From Halioglobus sp. (GTDB lineage Bacteria > Pseudomonadota > Gammaproteobacteria > Pseudomonadales > Halieaceae): a DNA stretch of 57,680 nucleotides. Location of the stretch: NCBI GenBank assembly GCA_028825045.1, contig JAPKAY010000022.1, positions 1 through 57,680 on the forward strand, read 5' to 3'. The notes beneath the pieces were generated by a model that saw only the letters and a list, made by a program, of their open reading frames with translations, was not told the DNA's origin and ran no database searches. Made by a program: the position numbers and the translations under genes. Below, one piece after another: positions 20,957 through 30,120 of this stretch (position 1 is the stretch's first letter; each line of letters opens with the position of its first letter).

Positions 20957-21445
20957 GTGGCGGACCGGGAGGGACATGGCTACGGCGTCATCCTCCTGAC
21001 GTTCATGGTGGCTTATGTCTTGGCGATATTACCGCTTCCCCCCTGGCTGCAGTGGGGTCGACCAGAGTGGGTAGCGCTGACACTGATTTACTGGAGTATT
21101 GCCCTGCCCGAGCGTGTAGGTATCGCCACAGGATTGGTGCTCGGTGTGGGACTGGATGTACTTGAAGGTGCCGTACTGGGGCAAAACGCCCTCGCGCTGA
21201 TGGTGGTGGTGGCCCTCTCTTTAGTGCTGTATCAGCGCTTGCGAGTGTACAGCCTTGGCCAGCAGTCAGGCGTCGTTTTCATTCTCGTTGCCATCAATCA
21301 ACTGATCTGCCAGTGGGTACAAAACCTTGAAGGCATAGGTGCCGGCACTTTGTTGTTTCTGCTTCCGGCCGTATCCAGTGCCCTCCTGTGGCCTGTTGTT
21401 TTCCATCTATTGCGTGGTTTGCGTCGCCGTTACCGGGTCAATTGA
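20957..21445 (+). CDS. mreD: Rod shape-determining protein MreD
   Basis: A 162-residue polytopic inner-membrane protein of the MreBCD complex. It has about five hydrophobic segments, for example VILLTFMVAYVLAILPLPP, VALTLIYWSIALP, NALALMVVVALSLVLY and LLFLLPAVSSALLWPVVF. The start is a GTG three bases after the mreC stop; the close packing implies co-translation. MreD sequences vary strongly, so the call rests on topology, the PLPPWLQWGRPEW-type loop and position. Confidence 0.93.
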   Translation: MADREGHGYGVILLTFMVAYVLAILPLPPWLQWGRPEWVALTLIYWSIALPERVGIATGLVLGVGLDVLEGAVLGQNALALMVVVALSLVLYQRLRVYSLGQQSGVVFILVAINQLICQWVQNLEGIGAGTLLFLLPAVSSALLWPVVFHLLRGLRRRYRVN

Positions 21446-21446
21446 C

Positions 21447-22058
21447 ATGCCTGAGACTCGACTTGTTCTGGCCTCATCGTCCCCTCGTCGTAAGGAGTTG
21501 TTAAATCAGTTAGGTGTTGAATACCTTTGTGATCCCGCTGAGATCGACGAATCACAGCGGACGGGTGAATCTCCCCAGGACTACGTGCAACGCATGGCGC
21601 TGGAAAAAGCAGGTGCTGTTGCAGTCCGCTATCAGATTAAGGAAGTTGCAATTCTGGCGGCTGATACGACTGTGGTTATTGATAACCATGTGTTGGGCAA
21701 GCCACGAGATCATGTGGACGCTCTGAGTATTCTGGCGCGGCTCAGTGGCCGCACGCACCGCGTATTGACCGCGGTCTGTCTGTTGTACGCCACCGACACA
21801 CGAAGTGATTTGGTAGCGACAGACGTGGAATTTGCTTCCCTGGATCGGAAAACGTGTGAGGCATATCTTGCGACGGAAGAACCCTGGGATAAGGCTGGAG
21901 CCTATGCAATACAGGGTCTCGGGGGTGCATTTGTTCGCACGATTAACGGAAGTTACAGTAATGTGGTGGGACTGCCTCTGTATCAAACATGGCAGCTACT
22001 GAATAGCATCGGTCTGGCAACCGGGCTGCACCCCGCGTCGGTGAAAGTGATACCCTGA
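21447..22058 (+). CDS. maf: Maf nucleotide pyrophosphatase
   Basis: A house-cleaning enzyme that hydrolyses non-canonical or dTTP/UTP nucleoside triphosphates (YhdE class by position). It has 203 residues from the ATG at 21447, one base after mreD ends; a longer frame inside mreD is a shadow. Motifs are LASSSPRRKELLNQLG at the N terminus, ILAADTTVVIDNHVLGKP with the catalytic Asp, SGRTHRVLTAV, and WDKAGAYAIQGLGG. The maf gene after mreBCD is conserved; rng normally follows but is not here. Confidence 0.95.
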   Translation: MPETRLVLASSSPRRKELLNQLGVEYLCDPAEIDESQRTGESPQDYVQRMALEKAGAVAVRYQIKEVAILAADTTVVIDNHVLGKPRDHVDALSILARLSGRTHRVLTAVCLLYATDTRSDLVATDVEFASLDRKTCEAYLATEEPWDKAGAYAIQGLGGAFVRTINGSYSNVVGLPLYQTWQLLNSIGLATGLHPASVKVIP

Positions 22059-22123
22059 TAGCGCCGGCTGCGCGGGTCTGCTGGACATTTCGTTCAACCC
22101 GCTACTATTTGCAGGACCATTTT

Positions 22124-25100
22124 TTGGAAAGTTCATTTTTCCACAAGCTTAGCAGCCTACTTTGGCGTGCCCTTGTGCTGCTGGTGGTGGTGCTTGCTGT
22201 CTATGTCAGTGCGGGCCGCATGCTCGTCGCTAATCTCACGCCCTGGCGTACCGTAATTCTACAAGAGCTGAATGCGCGAGTGCCGTTTACCGTAGAAGCT
22301 CAGCAGGTGGACGGGCAGTGGCAATCTTTTTCACCGGTCATTGTACTGACGGGGCTGCGACTCACTTTCCCTGGCAGTTCTGACGCGCCGCTGGAACTAT
22401 CCCAGGGCCGTATCGGACTGGACGTGCTCAACAGCCTGCGAACGGCTTCGCTGCAGATGACGCAACTGGAACTCACCGAATTGAGCTTGCGTGGTGAGCT
22501 TTCGCAGGGCGGCAAACTGCAATTGACCGGTTTTGGTGGCAGCGACGATGGGACGCTGGAGGAGCTGCGAGAGTTCCTGCTGAATGTTGAGAGGGTCACT
22601 CTTAAAAATAATCTGTTGAAACTGACCATGCCTGGCGGAGAGGTCCGCGAACTCGATCTCGATCTGGTGTTGTTTCGAGATGGGAGTCGACGTCATGTGC
22701 AAGCAAGCCTGATTTCTACCACTGGAACACACATTGCCATCATTGCCGATGGTATAGGCGATCCTTTTCGGCCGGAACTTTTTGCCGGAGAGGCCTATCT
22801 GGATATTCATTCCTCGGACATGGGTGCAGTCAGAGAAATATTGGCCATTCCCAACCTTCCGGTCTGGGTAGAGGGAGCGCTGGACCTGAAGCTGTGGTTC
22901 GAGTGGGATAAGGGGCAGCCGACAGTCGAAGCGCAGCTCGAGGGCCGCGACCTGCTTATCGCAGGGCCTGATTCAGAGTGGGAGGTGCCGCTGGATAGTG
23001 TTGCTCTGCAGGCTCGCCTGGTTGCGCAAGGAAATCTTTGGACAGCCTTTGCATCGGATATTCACGTTGCAAAGGATGATATGAAATTTAGTCTATCCAG
23101 GATGCAACTGGATGCGTGGGATAACGTCCTGCGTGTTCGGGCCTCCGACGTCCGTTTGGAACCTTTAAGCGCCATTCTGACGACATTGGATGCCATGCCT
23201 TCGACCCTGCGCGAGGTTCTTGCGACGTTGCAACCTCGAGGCCGTTTGTCTGCGCTGCAATTGGGCATCGGCGACATGCGCGACCCAAGCAAAGACTGGA
23301 CGTTGGAAGTAAATTTTGAGGAGCTGGGGGTAGACCCGTTTAAGGGCGCGCCGGGTATAAGCTCGGCCACAGGGTATAGCCGCCTCACCACGAACAGCGG
23401 CATTGTACAACTCGATAGCCAATCGCTGACGCTGGATTTCCCCACTATTTATCATCAACTACTGCACTTTGAGGACATGTACGGCACGTTGTACCTTGAC
23501 TGGGATGCCGACACGGTGAGACTCACCAGTGGCGTCCTGACGACTCAGGGTGAGGAGGGAATGGCGAAGGTGGTATTGGGCCTGAATGTCCCTGTAGCAC
23601 CTGATGCCGCGGATGATGAAGTAGGTATCGAAATGGATCTGCTGGTGGGCCTGCAAGACGCGCACCCGGTTCATCGGGTGAAGTACATCCCCTACGGGCT
23701 CAATACAGGACTGCTGAACTGGCTGTCAGATAGTATCGGCGAGGGACGCATTGAGCAGGGCGCGTTTCTCTGGCGTGGCAGCCTGACGAAAGATGCAGCG
23801 CCAAGGCGCACCGTGCAGTTGGCGTTCAATGTTGCTGACACGCAATTGAAATACCACCCCCAATGGCCTTCGGTAGTGGTAGAGCGGGGTACTGTGCTCA
23901 TCAATGACAGTGCGGTGAGTGTGTGGGCCGATAAGGCCAGACTATTCGAATCTGTCGCAGAAAACCTGTCGGTGGAAACGCGGTTGAATGCGCTGGGACA
24001 AATTGCGCTGGAAATTGAAGCGAATGTGCTGGGTAGCGCGGCCGATGGCCTGAGGGTGCTCAATGAGTCACCCCTGGCGGACATCATAGGGCCTACGTTT
24101 TCCGCCTGGACCATGGATGGAGATTTGGAAACAGATCTACAGATCTACCTAAACCTAAGCGATAAATCCGTTGCCCCTCAGGTCAATGTTAAGACCCGGT
24201 GGCGCGATGTAAACCTGGCTGTGAATCCGGGGAATTTGCCTATTCGAGCGGTGACCGGTGAGTTTAATTATAGCACTACAGCGGGATTCAGCTCCGATGG
24301 ACTGCACGGAGAGCTGTGGGGAAAGCCTCTGAGCGTTTTGTTGCAGCAGCACCATAGTGCGCAGTTGAAGCGCTATGATCCGGCGCGGACAGTGTTGGAT
24401 ATTGCGTTAGCCGCGCAGGTGGATATGCAGGATGTGCGAGACTGGTTGGCGCTGTCGCCCTTGGGGTTTGTCAGTGGACAAACCACAGCTGAAGTCGGTA
24501 TCCAGCTGGTGCCCGGTGAGCCGCCACTGCTCACGGTGGACAGCGAACTGCAGGGAGTCAGTCTTGATCTTCCTGAGCCGTGGAATAAGCGTAAAAATGA
24601 AGCGAGGCAGATGCACCTGCAAATGCCTTTGGTGTCCTCCGGTGGGCCGATACTGTTGGACCTAGAACAACAACTCAACCTGACATTGGATATCGCTGAT
24701 GGCGTGCTCCTTAGCGGGGCGCTGGGTTTTAATGTAGAGCCGCCTCTGGCCGAGAAAGGGAGCATACGTGTCAGTGGGCATGCGCCGCTGATACAGGCAG
24801 ATCAGTGGATAAAGTTTGTTCAAACTTATTTTGGCGTTGGTTCACTGTCTTTTCCGATGAAGCCAAACATCACTCCGCTGTCCTCTGCAGCTGCGGTCAT
24901 GGACGCAGGCACAGATTTAACGCAAATGCCCGGCATGCAGTTCGACCCTGGCCATGCAGGTGGTCCGGTGGCCCCTATCGGAATCGTGATTGAGGAAGTA
25001 CGGGCAGATACACTGGTGCTGCTGGAGCAGGAGCTACGCGATGTAGTGTTCAGTCTTACGACGAGCCGCCTGGGTTCCAGTTTGTCGCTGCACACCGACT

Positions 25101-26182
25101 GGCTGCGTGGTGATCTGTCTTTGGCCGCCGATGGTAGTTCGACGCAGGTCGATATCCAGCACCTGGATATAAGCCGGTTTGGCGAGTTTGATCTGGCCGC
25201 TGGGGACATTGGCACCGTACAGGATTTTTCTGTTGTAGACGTTAACCTGCTGAACCTGTTTCAGGAAACCGAACGCGTCGGCGAGCTCTCCTTTGAGTTG
25301 TTGGGCGAGGACGGCGAACTTGTTGCCCGTAATATAACCGGCGAGTTTGCCCATCTTCGACTGCGGGCAGGGCGGGCCGGTCGTCTGGTTTGGCATCCCG
25401 GAAGTGAGGGCTTTTCCGGGCTTCAGGCCAATCTCGGTTTTGAAGATCTGGGTCTGACGCTGGAGTATTTTGGGTACCAGCGCATAGTTGAAACCGAGGC
25501 AGGTGACTTCGCCCTCAACCTGCAGTGGCCGGGTCCGCCACAAAACTTCTCAATGGAGGCTCTGGAGGGCTCAATGGGGGTGGCTATAGGCCCTGGAAGT
25601 TTTCCAGAGGCCCCCTCTGGCGCCGCCGGAGCGGTGCGGGTTGTCAGCATTTTAAACTTGGCAGATATAGTGCAGAGGCTTAGTCTCACAGACACATTTG
25701 ACTCAGGCATTCCTTTCTATAGCGTCGATGGTGAAATATATTTTCATAGCGGTGTTGTGGAGGTCGCGCGGATGGATGTGCAGGGTGGGTCCAGCTTTCA
25801 GTTTAGCGGAGTGTCTGATCTACAGACTCAAAGCCTCGATGGCGAACTGGTGGCGACACTGCCGATTGCCCGCAATCTGCCGTGGATTGCCGCGCTCGCC
25901 GCCAGCCTGCCAGTGGCGGCCGGGGTATTCCTTGTCAGCAAAATTTTTGACAAGCAGATGAATCGGTTGTCCAGCGCAGTGTATTCAATTGATGGATCCT
26001 GGAGTGACCCACAAGTTCGATTCGATCGTGTATTTGACGATACTCACAAGTTACCGGCTAAAGCGCCAGTGGAAGCCGCGGTGCAAGCTGAGAGCGCAAC
26101 CTTAGCTGCGGATCGTGCTGAGACGATGCCACCGCAAGCAACAGTGGATGTGCACGCTCCTGCTCAGTCTGTGTTTCCGTAA
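22124..26182 (+). CDS. yhdP: YhdP-family AsmA-like giant envelope protein
   Basis: About 1352 residues, with one N-terminal membrane anchor (LLWRALVLLVVVLAVYVSAG) and a long periplasmic body of repeating beta structure, the DUF3971 then AsmA-C arrangement. YhdP, TamB and YdbH are proposed to carry phospholipids to the outer membrane. The C terminus includes a hydrophobic stretch (IAALAASLPVAAGVFLVSKIF) and a YSIDGSWSDPQVRF closing motif. I prefer the TTG at 22124, with AGGA seven bases before it, to the TTG at 22109. It comes 65 bases after maf. Its 3' end overlaps the convergent darP by 19 bases. Confidence 0.93.
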   Translation: MESSFFHKLSSLLWRALVLLVVVLAVYVSAGRMLVANLTPWRTVILQELNARVPFTVEAQQVDGQWQSFSPVIVLTGLRLTFPGSSDAPLELSQGRIGLDVLNSLRTASLQMTQLELTELSLRGELSQGGKLQLTGFGGSDDGTLEELREFLLNVERVTLKNNLLKLTMPGGEVRELDLDLVLFRDGSRRHVQASLISTTGTHIAIIADGIGDPFRPELFAGEAYLDIHSSDMGAVREILAIPNLPVWVEGALDLKLWFEWDKGQPTVEAQLEGRDLLIAGPDSEWEVPLDSVALQARLVAQGNLWTAFASDIHVAKDDMKFSLSRMQLDAWDNVLRVRASDVRLEPLSAILTTLDAMPSTLREVLATLQPRGRLSALQLGIGDMRDPSKDWTLEVNFEELGVDPFKGAPGISSATGYSRLTTNSGIVQLDSQSLTLDFPTIYHQLLHFEDMYGTLYLDWDADTVRLTSGVLTTQGEEGMAKVVLGLNVPVAPDAADDEVGIEMDLLVGLQDAHPVHRVKYIPYGLNTGLLNWLSDSIGEGRIEQGAFLWRGSLTKDAAPRRTVQLAFNVADTQLKYHPQWPSVVVERGTVLINDSAVSVWADKARLFESVAENLSVETRLNALGQIALEIEANVLGSAADGLRVLNESPLADIIGPTFSAWTMDGDLETDLQIYLNLSDKSVAPQVNVKTRWRDVNLAVNPGNLPIRAVTGEFNYSTTAGFSSDGLHGELWGKPLSVLLQQHHSAQLKRYDPARTVLDIALAAQVDMQDVRDWLALSPLGFVSGQTTAEVGIQLVPGEPPLLTVDSELQGVSLDLPEPWNKRKNEARQMHLQMPLVSSGGPILLDLEQQLNLTLDIADGVLLSGALGFNVEPPLAEKGSIRVSGHAPLIQADQWIKFVQTYFGVGSLSFPMKPNITPLSSAAAVMDAGTDLTQMPGMQFDPGHAGGPVAPIGIVIEEVRADTLVLLEQELRDVVFSLTTSRLGSSLSLHTDWLRGDLSLAADGSSTQVDIQHLDISRFGEFDLAAGDIGTVQDFSVVDVNLLNLFQETERVGELSFELLGEDGELVARNITGEFAHLRLRAGRAGRLVWHPGSEGFSGLQANLGFEDLGLTLEYFGYQRIVETEAGDFALNLQWPGPPQNFSMEALEGSMGVAIGPGSFPEAPSGAAGAVRVVSILNLADIVQRLSLTDTFDSGIPFYSVDGEIYFHSGVVEVARMDVQGGSSFQFSGVSDLQTQSLDGELVATLPIARNLPWIAALAASLPVAAGVFLVSKIFDKQMNRLSSAVYSIDGSWSDPQVRFDRVFDDTHKLPAKAPVEAAVQAESATLAADRAETMPPQATVDVHAPAQSVFP

Positions 26183-26697
26183 AGCTGCTGTAACTCCCGC
26201 AAATACGCGAACAACTTTCGACTGGCTGCAGGCGGTTTACCACGTTGCTGTTCGCGTTGGTGCTGTAAAACGAATTGACGCAACTGTTGTCTGTCGGCTT
26301 GAGGCCAGCGGTTCATCGCCAGTTCCACTCCGCCAGTGCCTTGGGTAAGAATATTGTCGCGCAGTTGTTCCAGTTGATGAAAGGCGGCTGTGTTACCGGT
26401 GCGGACTTCATGCATCGTCCGTAGTGCTTTTTCTATGGGCGCGGGGTCGATGCCGCGCATAAGCTTGCCGATAAATTGCAGTTGGCGCTTGCGAGCGCTG
26501 TTGCTGCTAATCTGCCGGCATTCCGAGATTGCCAGCTGCAGCTGTTCATCGTCGATAGGAATCTGGGCCAGTTGCTTCTCGCTCAGGTTCGTCAGCGATT
26601 CACCCATGCTCTGAAGGGCAAGCATCTGTCGTTTGCGCTCACTCTTGCTCGGTGGGGCATCCTCTTCCGCGCTGTCGTCTTGATACCAGTCAGCCAT
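26164..26697 (-). CDS. darP: Ribosome biogenesis factor DarP (YjgA)
   Basis: A 177-residue cytosolic protein linked to late 50S assembly. The ATG at 26697 starts MADWYQDDSAEEDAPPSKSE; an upstream extension reads through mgtE and is rejected. Family segments are PPSKSERKRQMLALQ, RKRQLQFIGKLMR and a C-terminal LRQFVLQHQREQQR. Its start overlaps the end of mgtE by 8 bases. In relatives it lies between tldD and pmbA, neither of which is present here. Confidence 0.93.
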   Translation of the reverse strand: MADWYQDDSAEEDAPPSKSERKRQMLALQSMGESLTNLSEKQLAQIPIDDEQLQLAISECRQISSNSARKRQLQFIGKLMRGIDPAPIEKALRTMHEVRTGNTAAFHQLEQLRDNILTQGTGGVELAMNRWPQADRQQLRQFVLQHQREQQRGKPPAASRKLFAYLRELQQLYGNTD

Positions 26698-28042
26698 AGT
26701 ATAATGTCGCAAGACCCAGGAAAGAGACAAAGCCCACAACGTCGGTGATGGTAGTCAGGACGACGCTGCCCGCGAGTGCCGGATCGATATTTATGCGGGT
26801 CATCAGCAGTGGGAGTACAGCGCCAGCCAGCGCAGCGGTGAGTAGGTTGATTACCATTGCGGCGGCAATAATGAGTCCAATATTCCAGTCGTCGAACCAC
26901 AACGACGCCGTGACCGCCACTACGGACGCCCAGAGGACTCCGTTCATCAGGCCAAGCAGTAACTCCCGGTTGATCAGCCAAGTCTGGTTGTTTCTAGAAA
27001 CCTGCCCCAGAGCAATGCCGCGTACCAGGACGGTTAGCGTTTGCGTACCGGCGACGCCACCCATGGAGGCGACGATGGGCATCAATACTGCCAGTGCAAC
27101 GACCTTCTCGATGGTTCCCTGAAATATATTGATGAAGCTCGCGGCGATAAAGGCGGTAAGCAGATTGACTCCCAGCCAGACTGCCCGTCGTGGTGCGGCA
27201 CGAGAAAACGGCGCAAATGTATCGATGTCTTCTTCCAGTCCTGCCATGGACATCAAAGAACGTTCAGCGTCTTCGCGGATGACATCAATAACATCGTCAA
27301 TGGTGATTCGACCCAATAGCCTTCCACCCGCATCAACCACCGGGGCTGAGACCCAGTCGTTGCGTTCGAACAAGCGTGCTACTTCTGAGTCTTCCATGTC
27401 GACTGGGATGGGTTCGATATTTGTCACCATCATCTCTCGCACAGAGACCGAGGGATCTGATACCAATAGTGTGCGTAACGACAGCAACCCGATGAATTGA
27501 TCGGAGCGGTTGACCACGATTAGATTGTCCGTCATCTGTGGAATTTCATCGTGACGACGTAGATATCGCAGTACCACCTCAATCGTGAGTCTGGCCCGAA
27601 TAGTGATGGTGTCGGTGTTCATCAGGCCGCCGGCGACATCGTCCGGGAAATGTATTACCCGCTCCAGGCGCGCACGATCTTGTTGATCCATGGCGGTGAG
27701 CACTTCCTGGGTCACGTGATCCGGAAGCTGTTGCAGGATGTCGGCGATGTCGTCGTCTTCCAGACCTTCGGTAATCAGTGCGACCTGGGCGGCATCCATG
27801 GCGACGAGAAACTGTGATTGAAGATCTTCGCTTAGTTCACCGAGAACCTCGCCTTCACGGTCGATTTCGACCATTTGCCACAGTATGTGCCTGAACTTGG
27901 GCGGGGAGGATTCGAGTAGGTGCGCGACATCGCCAGGAGAGAGGCCATTCAGCATCCGTCGCACGTCGACAAAAGTGCCGCTTTCGAGAGCCGTAGACAG
28001 CCGGTCGAGAGTCTTCTGGGATGCCACCTGCTCCTGTACCAT
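26690..28042 (-). CDS. mgtE: MgtE-type magnesium transporter
   Basis: A 450-residue inner-membrane Mg2+ channel/transporter. The N-terminal superhelical domain (about 1-130) contains the MgtE N repeats (DIADILQQLPDHV). A pair of CBS domains (about 135-260, MTDNLIVVNRSDQFIGLLSL) senses cytosolic Mg2+. Five membrane helices (about 285-450) include the pore signature around MGGVAGTQTLTVLVRG. No M-box riboswitch is evident upstream. It follows ptsO on the same strand by about 100 bases. Confidence 0.95.
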   Translation of the reverse strand: MVQEQVASQKTLDRLSTALESGTFVDVRRMLNGLSPGDVAHLLESSPPKFRHILWQMVEIDREGEVLGELSEDLQSQFLVAMDAAQVALITEGLEDDDIADILQQLPDHVTQEVLTAMDQQDRARLERVIHFPDDVAGGLMNTDTITIRARLTIEVVLRYLRRHDEIPQMTDNLIVVNRSDQFIGLLSLRTLLVSDPSVSVREMMVTNIEPIPVDMEDSEVARLFERNDWVSAPVVDAGGRLLGRITIDDVIDVIREDAERSLMSMAGLEEDIDTFAPFSRAAPRRAVWLGVNLLTAFIAASFINIFQGTIEKVVALAVLMPIVASMGGVAGTQTLTVLVRGIALGQVSRNNQTWLINRELLLGLMNGVLWASVVAVTASLWFDDWNIGLIIAAAMVINLLTAALAGAVLPLLMTRINIDPALAGSVVLTTITDVVGFVSFLGLATLYYG

Positions 28043-28141
28043 CTTTACTCCCGGAAATGACCCCTATGACAGAATGTCTGGACAGGGAATTATCCGGAAA
28101 AGCAGCAGGGGCAACAACGGGATTAGTTACAGATTTGTGGC

Positions 28142-28411
28142 TTACTCACCCTCTTCAAAGTAGTCATCTATCAGATTCTGCAGGGCTTTGAGTGCTTCTT
28201 GTTCATCGGGACCCTCTATTTCAAGGTCTAGAGCCGTGCCTTGCCCTGCCGCCAGCATCATGACGGACATGATGCTTTTGCCGTCAACTAAATCTCCGCC
28301 GTTGCCAGTATGAATGCGACTGGAAAAGGATGCAGTGCACGCAACAAATTTCGCTGCTGCGCGCGCATGCAGGCCTAGTTTGTTAATTATTGTTACCTGA
28401 GTGCGGATCAC
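28142..28411 (-). CDS. ptsO: HPr-like phosphocarrier NPr
   Basis: An 89-residue phosphocarrier of the nitrogen PTS. The phosphorylatable His15 is in NKLGLHARAAAKFV, and the second conserved patch is KSIMSVMMLAAGQG. It relays phosphate from EI-Ntr (PtsP, not in the window) to PtsN. It lies 12 bases after rapZ in the order rpoN-hpf-ptsN-rapZ-ptsO, so it is NPr rather than sugar-PTS HPr. Confidence 0.95.
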   Translation of the reverse strand: MIRTQVTIINKLGLHARAAAKFVACTASFSSRIHTGNGGDLVDGKSIMSVMMLAAGQGTALDLEIEGPDEQEALKALQNLIDDYFEEGE

Positions 28412-28423
28412 ACGCGTCCCTGC

Positions 28424-29278
28424 CTACCCTATTTCTCTGTGTCTTACATGTATTGCCGGGTACTGTTCCTGATAATGCTGAAACAGACGATTGGCCAAAT
28501 ATACTGACCGATGTTGCCCTCCGGTACAACCCAGGGCTATGGTCATGTAACTGCGATTGCCCTCCTGGTAACGCGGCAACCAGGTGTCCAGATAACTGCA
28601 AAGGTCGCGGTATAACTCAGCGGTTAGAGGCTGTTCCTCGAGGAATTGGCATACCTCGGGATCGAGGCCGGTCTTCATGCGCAGCTCCTTTACCCAGTGA
28701 GGATTGGGTAGCATTCTTACATCGAACACCAGGTTGGCGTCTGAGGGCACGCCGCGCTTGAAGCCAAATGATTGCACCAGTATAGACATGCTGCCTGCGG
28801 ATGTTCCTAGCAGTCGTTGCTTAACAGCATCGCGTAACTCGTAAATCGTCATTTGGCTGGTGTCCAGCACCAGAGAAGCACTGCCGGAAATGGGCTCAAG
28901 TAGCTCGCTTTCCCGGTCAATGGCCTCTGCCAGTGGTATGGAGTCGGTGCTCAGTGGGTGTCGACGTCGAGTTTCACCAAAGCGCTGAATCAGGATTTGT
29001 TCCTGCGCGTCAAGAAACAGAACATGGCTGTCTACTGAGGAGGGCAGCGAATCGAGAATTGTTCGAAACGTTTCCAGATCCTTCCAGGCATTACGTGCGT
29101 CGATACACACCGCTGTTCCCTGGAAAAGGTCGTACTCGGCGCCACTTATTTTGTCGACCAGCGCCGGCAGCAGAGAGACGGGAAGGTTGTCGATGCAATA
29201 GAAACCCTCGTCCTCAAGCTGATTGAGGGCAGTACTTTTACCTGAACCGGAGCGACCACTAATAATTATCAAACGCAT
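28424..29278 (-). CDS. rapZ: RNase adapter protein RapZ
   Basis: A 284-residue protein. In E. coli it guides RNase E to the small RNA GlmZ and so tunes GlmS and envelope precursor supply. The N-terminal kinase-like domain has a Walker A loop, SGRSGSGKSTAL (about 6-17), and the segment FCIDNLPVSLLP. The C-terminal domain holds the RNA-binding and conserved segments SFGFKRGVPSDANLVFDVR and IALGCTGGQHRSVYLA. It lies between ptsN and ptsO, a conserved location joining nitrogen-PTS and envelope control. Confidence 0.96.
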   Translation of the reverse strand: MRLIIISGRSGSGKSTALNQLEDEGFYCIDNLPVSLLPALVDKISGAEYDLFQGTAVCIDARNAWKDLETFRTILDSLPSSVDSHVLFLDAQEQILIQRFGETRRRHPLSTDSIPLAEAIDRESELLEPISGSASLVLDTSQMTIYELRDAVKQRLLGTSAGSMSILVQSFGFKRGVPSDANLVFDVRMLPNPHWVKELRMKTGLDPEVCQFLEEQPLTAELYRDLCSYLDTWLPRYQEGNRSYMTIALGCTGGQHRSVYLANRLFQHYQEQYPAIHVRHREIG

Positions 29279-29291
29279 CGATTGTCTCAGT

Positions 29292-29750
29292 TTAGCTCGT
29301 TATGCCGCAGGCAATATTGTAGAGACTCTGGTTGTCTCTGGCGGCGCGTAATCGTCCACATAAATCTTCCTGGCTGAACAGGCGAGCGATTTCGGCCAGA
29401 ATGTCCAAGTGTTGTTGATGCGCTTCCTTCGGCACAAGTAGTATGAACAGAAGGTCCACCGGTTGATCGTCTGGCGCGTCGAAGGAAATCGCTTCTTCCA
29501 GTGTGAGCATTGCTCCCAGCGGTTCGACACACTCGGTCACGCGACAATGCGGGATGGCAATTCCCTGACCCATGCCGGTGCTGCCCAGCTTTTCTCTGGC
29601 AATAAGTTGATCAAGAATTTTGTCATAGGTTAGGGATGGCTGGTCATCGCTGAAAATTTTAGCGATAGTTTCAAACAGTCTTTTATTGCTGACGTTTGGC
29701 GCGCAGCAGATTGTTCGATCTGGAGACAATATTTGGTTCAATGCGTGCAT
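29292..29750 (-). CDS. ptsN: Nitrogen-PTS EIIA protein
   Basis: The end acceptor of the nitrogen PTS. Its phosphorylation state affects K+ transport and sigma-54-linked regulation in relatives. It has 152 residues; the active His lies in GIAIPHCRV. A PRD-like patch, DQPVDLLFILLVPKEAHQQHL, is characteristic. It is 10 bases from hpf and 13 from rapZ, within the rpoN operon. Confidence 0.96.
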   Translation of the reverse strand: MHALNQILSPDRTICCAPNVSNKRLFETIAKIFSDDQPSLTYDKILDQLIAREKLGSTGMGQGIAIPHCRVTECVEPLGAMLTLEEAISFDAPDDQPVDLLFILLVPKEAHQQHLDILAEIARLFSQEDLCGRLRAARDNQSLYNIACGITS

Positions 29751-29760
29751 GATAGTTTTA

Positions 29761-30048
29761 TCAGTGTCCCCTGTGCTTTTGCTTGTGTTTGATAAGTTGA
29801 CGGTCGAGCTTGTCTGCCAATGCGTCTATGGCGGCGTACATGTCTTCGGAGTCTGCATGGGCAAACAAATCTCCCCCGGCAATATGAACGGTTGCCTCTG
29901 CTCTTTGAACCATTTTTTCAACAGATAGGATGACGTGGGTGGTGGTGATCTGGTCAAAGTGACGTTGCAGGCGCTCGAACTTGTTTTCCACGTATTCTTT
30001 CAGTGGCGTAGTGATTTCGAGATGGTGACCAGTGATATTGAGTTGCAT
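29761..30048 (-). CDS. hpf: Ribosome hibernation promoting factor, short form
   Basis: A 95-residue factor that binds the 30S decoding region and promotes 100S dimers together with RMF in stationary phase. The short HPF fold runs from MQLNITGHHLEIT to DALADKLDRQLIKHKQ. It lacks the C-terminal dimerisation domain of long HPF, as is usual in gammaproteobacteria. It lies directly after rpoN, 72 bases away. Confidence 0.95.
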   Translation of the reverse strand: MQLNITGHHLEITTPLKEYVENKFERLQRHFDQITTTHVILSVEKMVQRAEATVHIAGGDLFAHADSEDMYAAIDALADKLDRQLIKHKQKHRGH

Positions 30049-30120
30049 AAATTGCTCCCTTTGTTGTGTTGGTTTGAGTAGCGCCTGACTCGGACAAAAT
30101 CGGATACTGACTAATTGATC

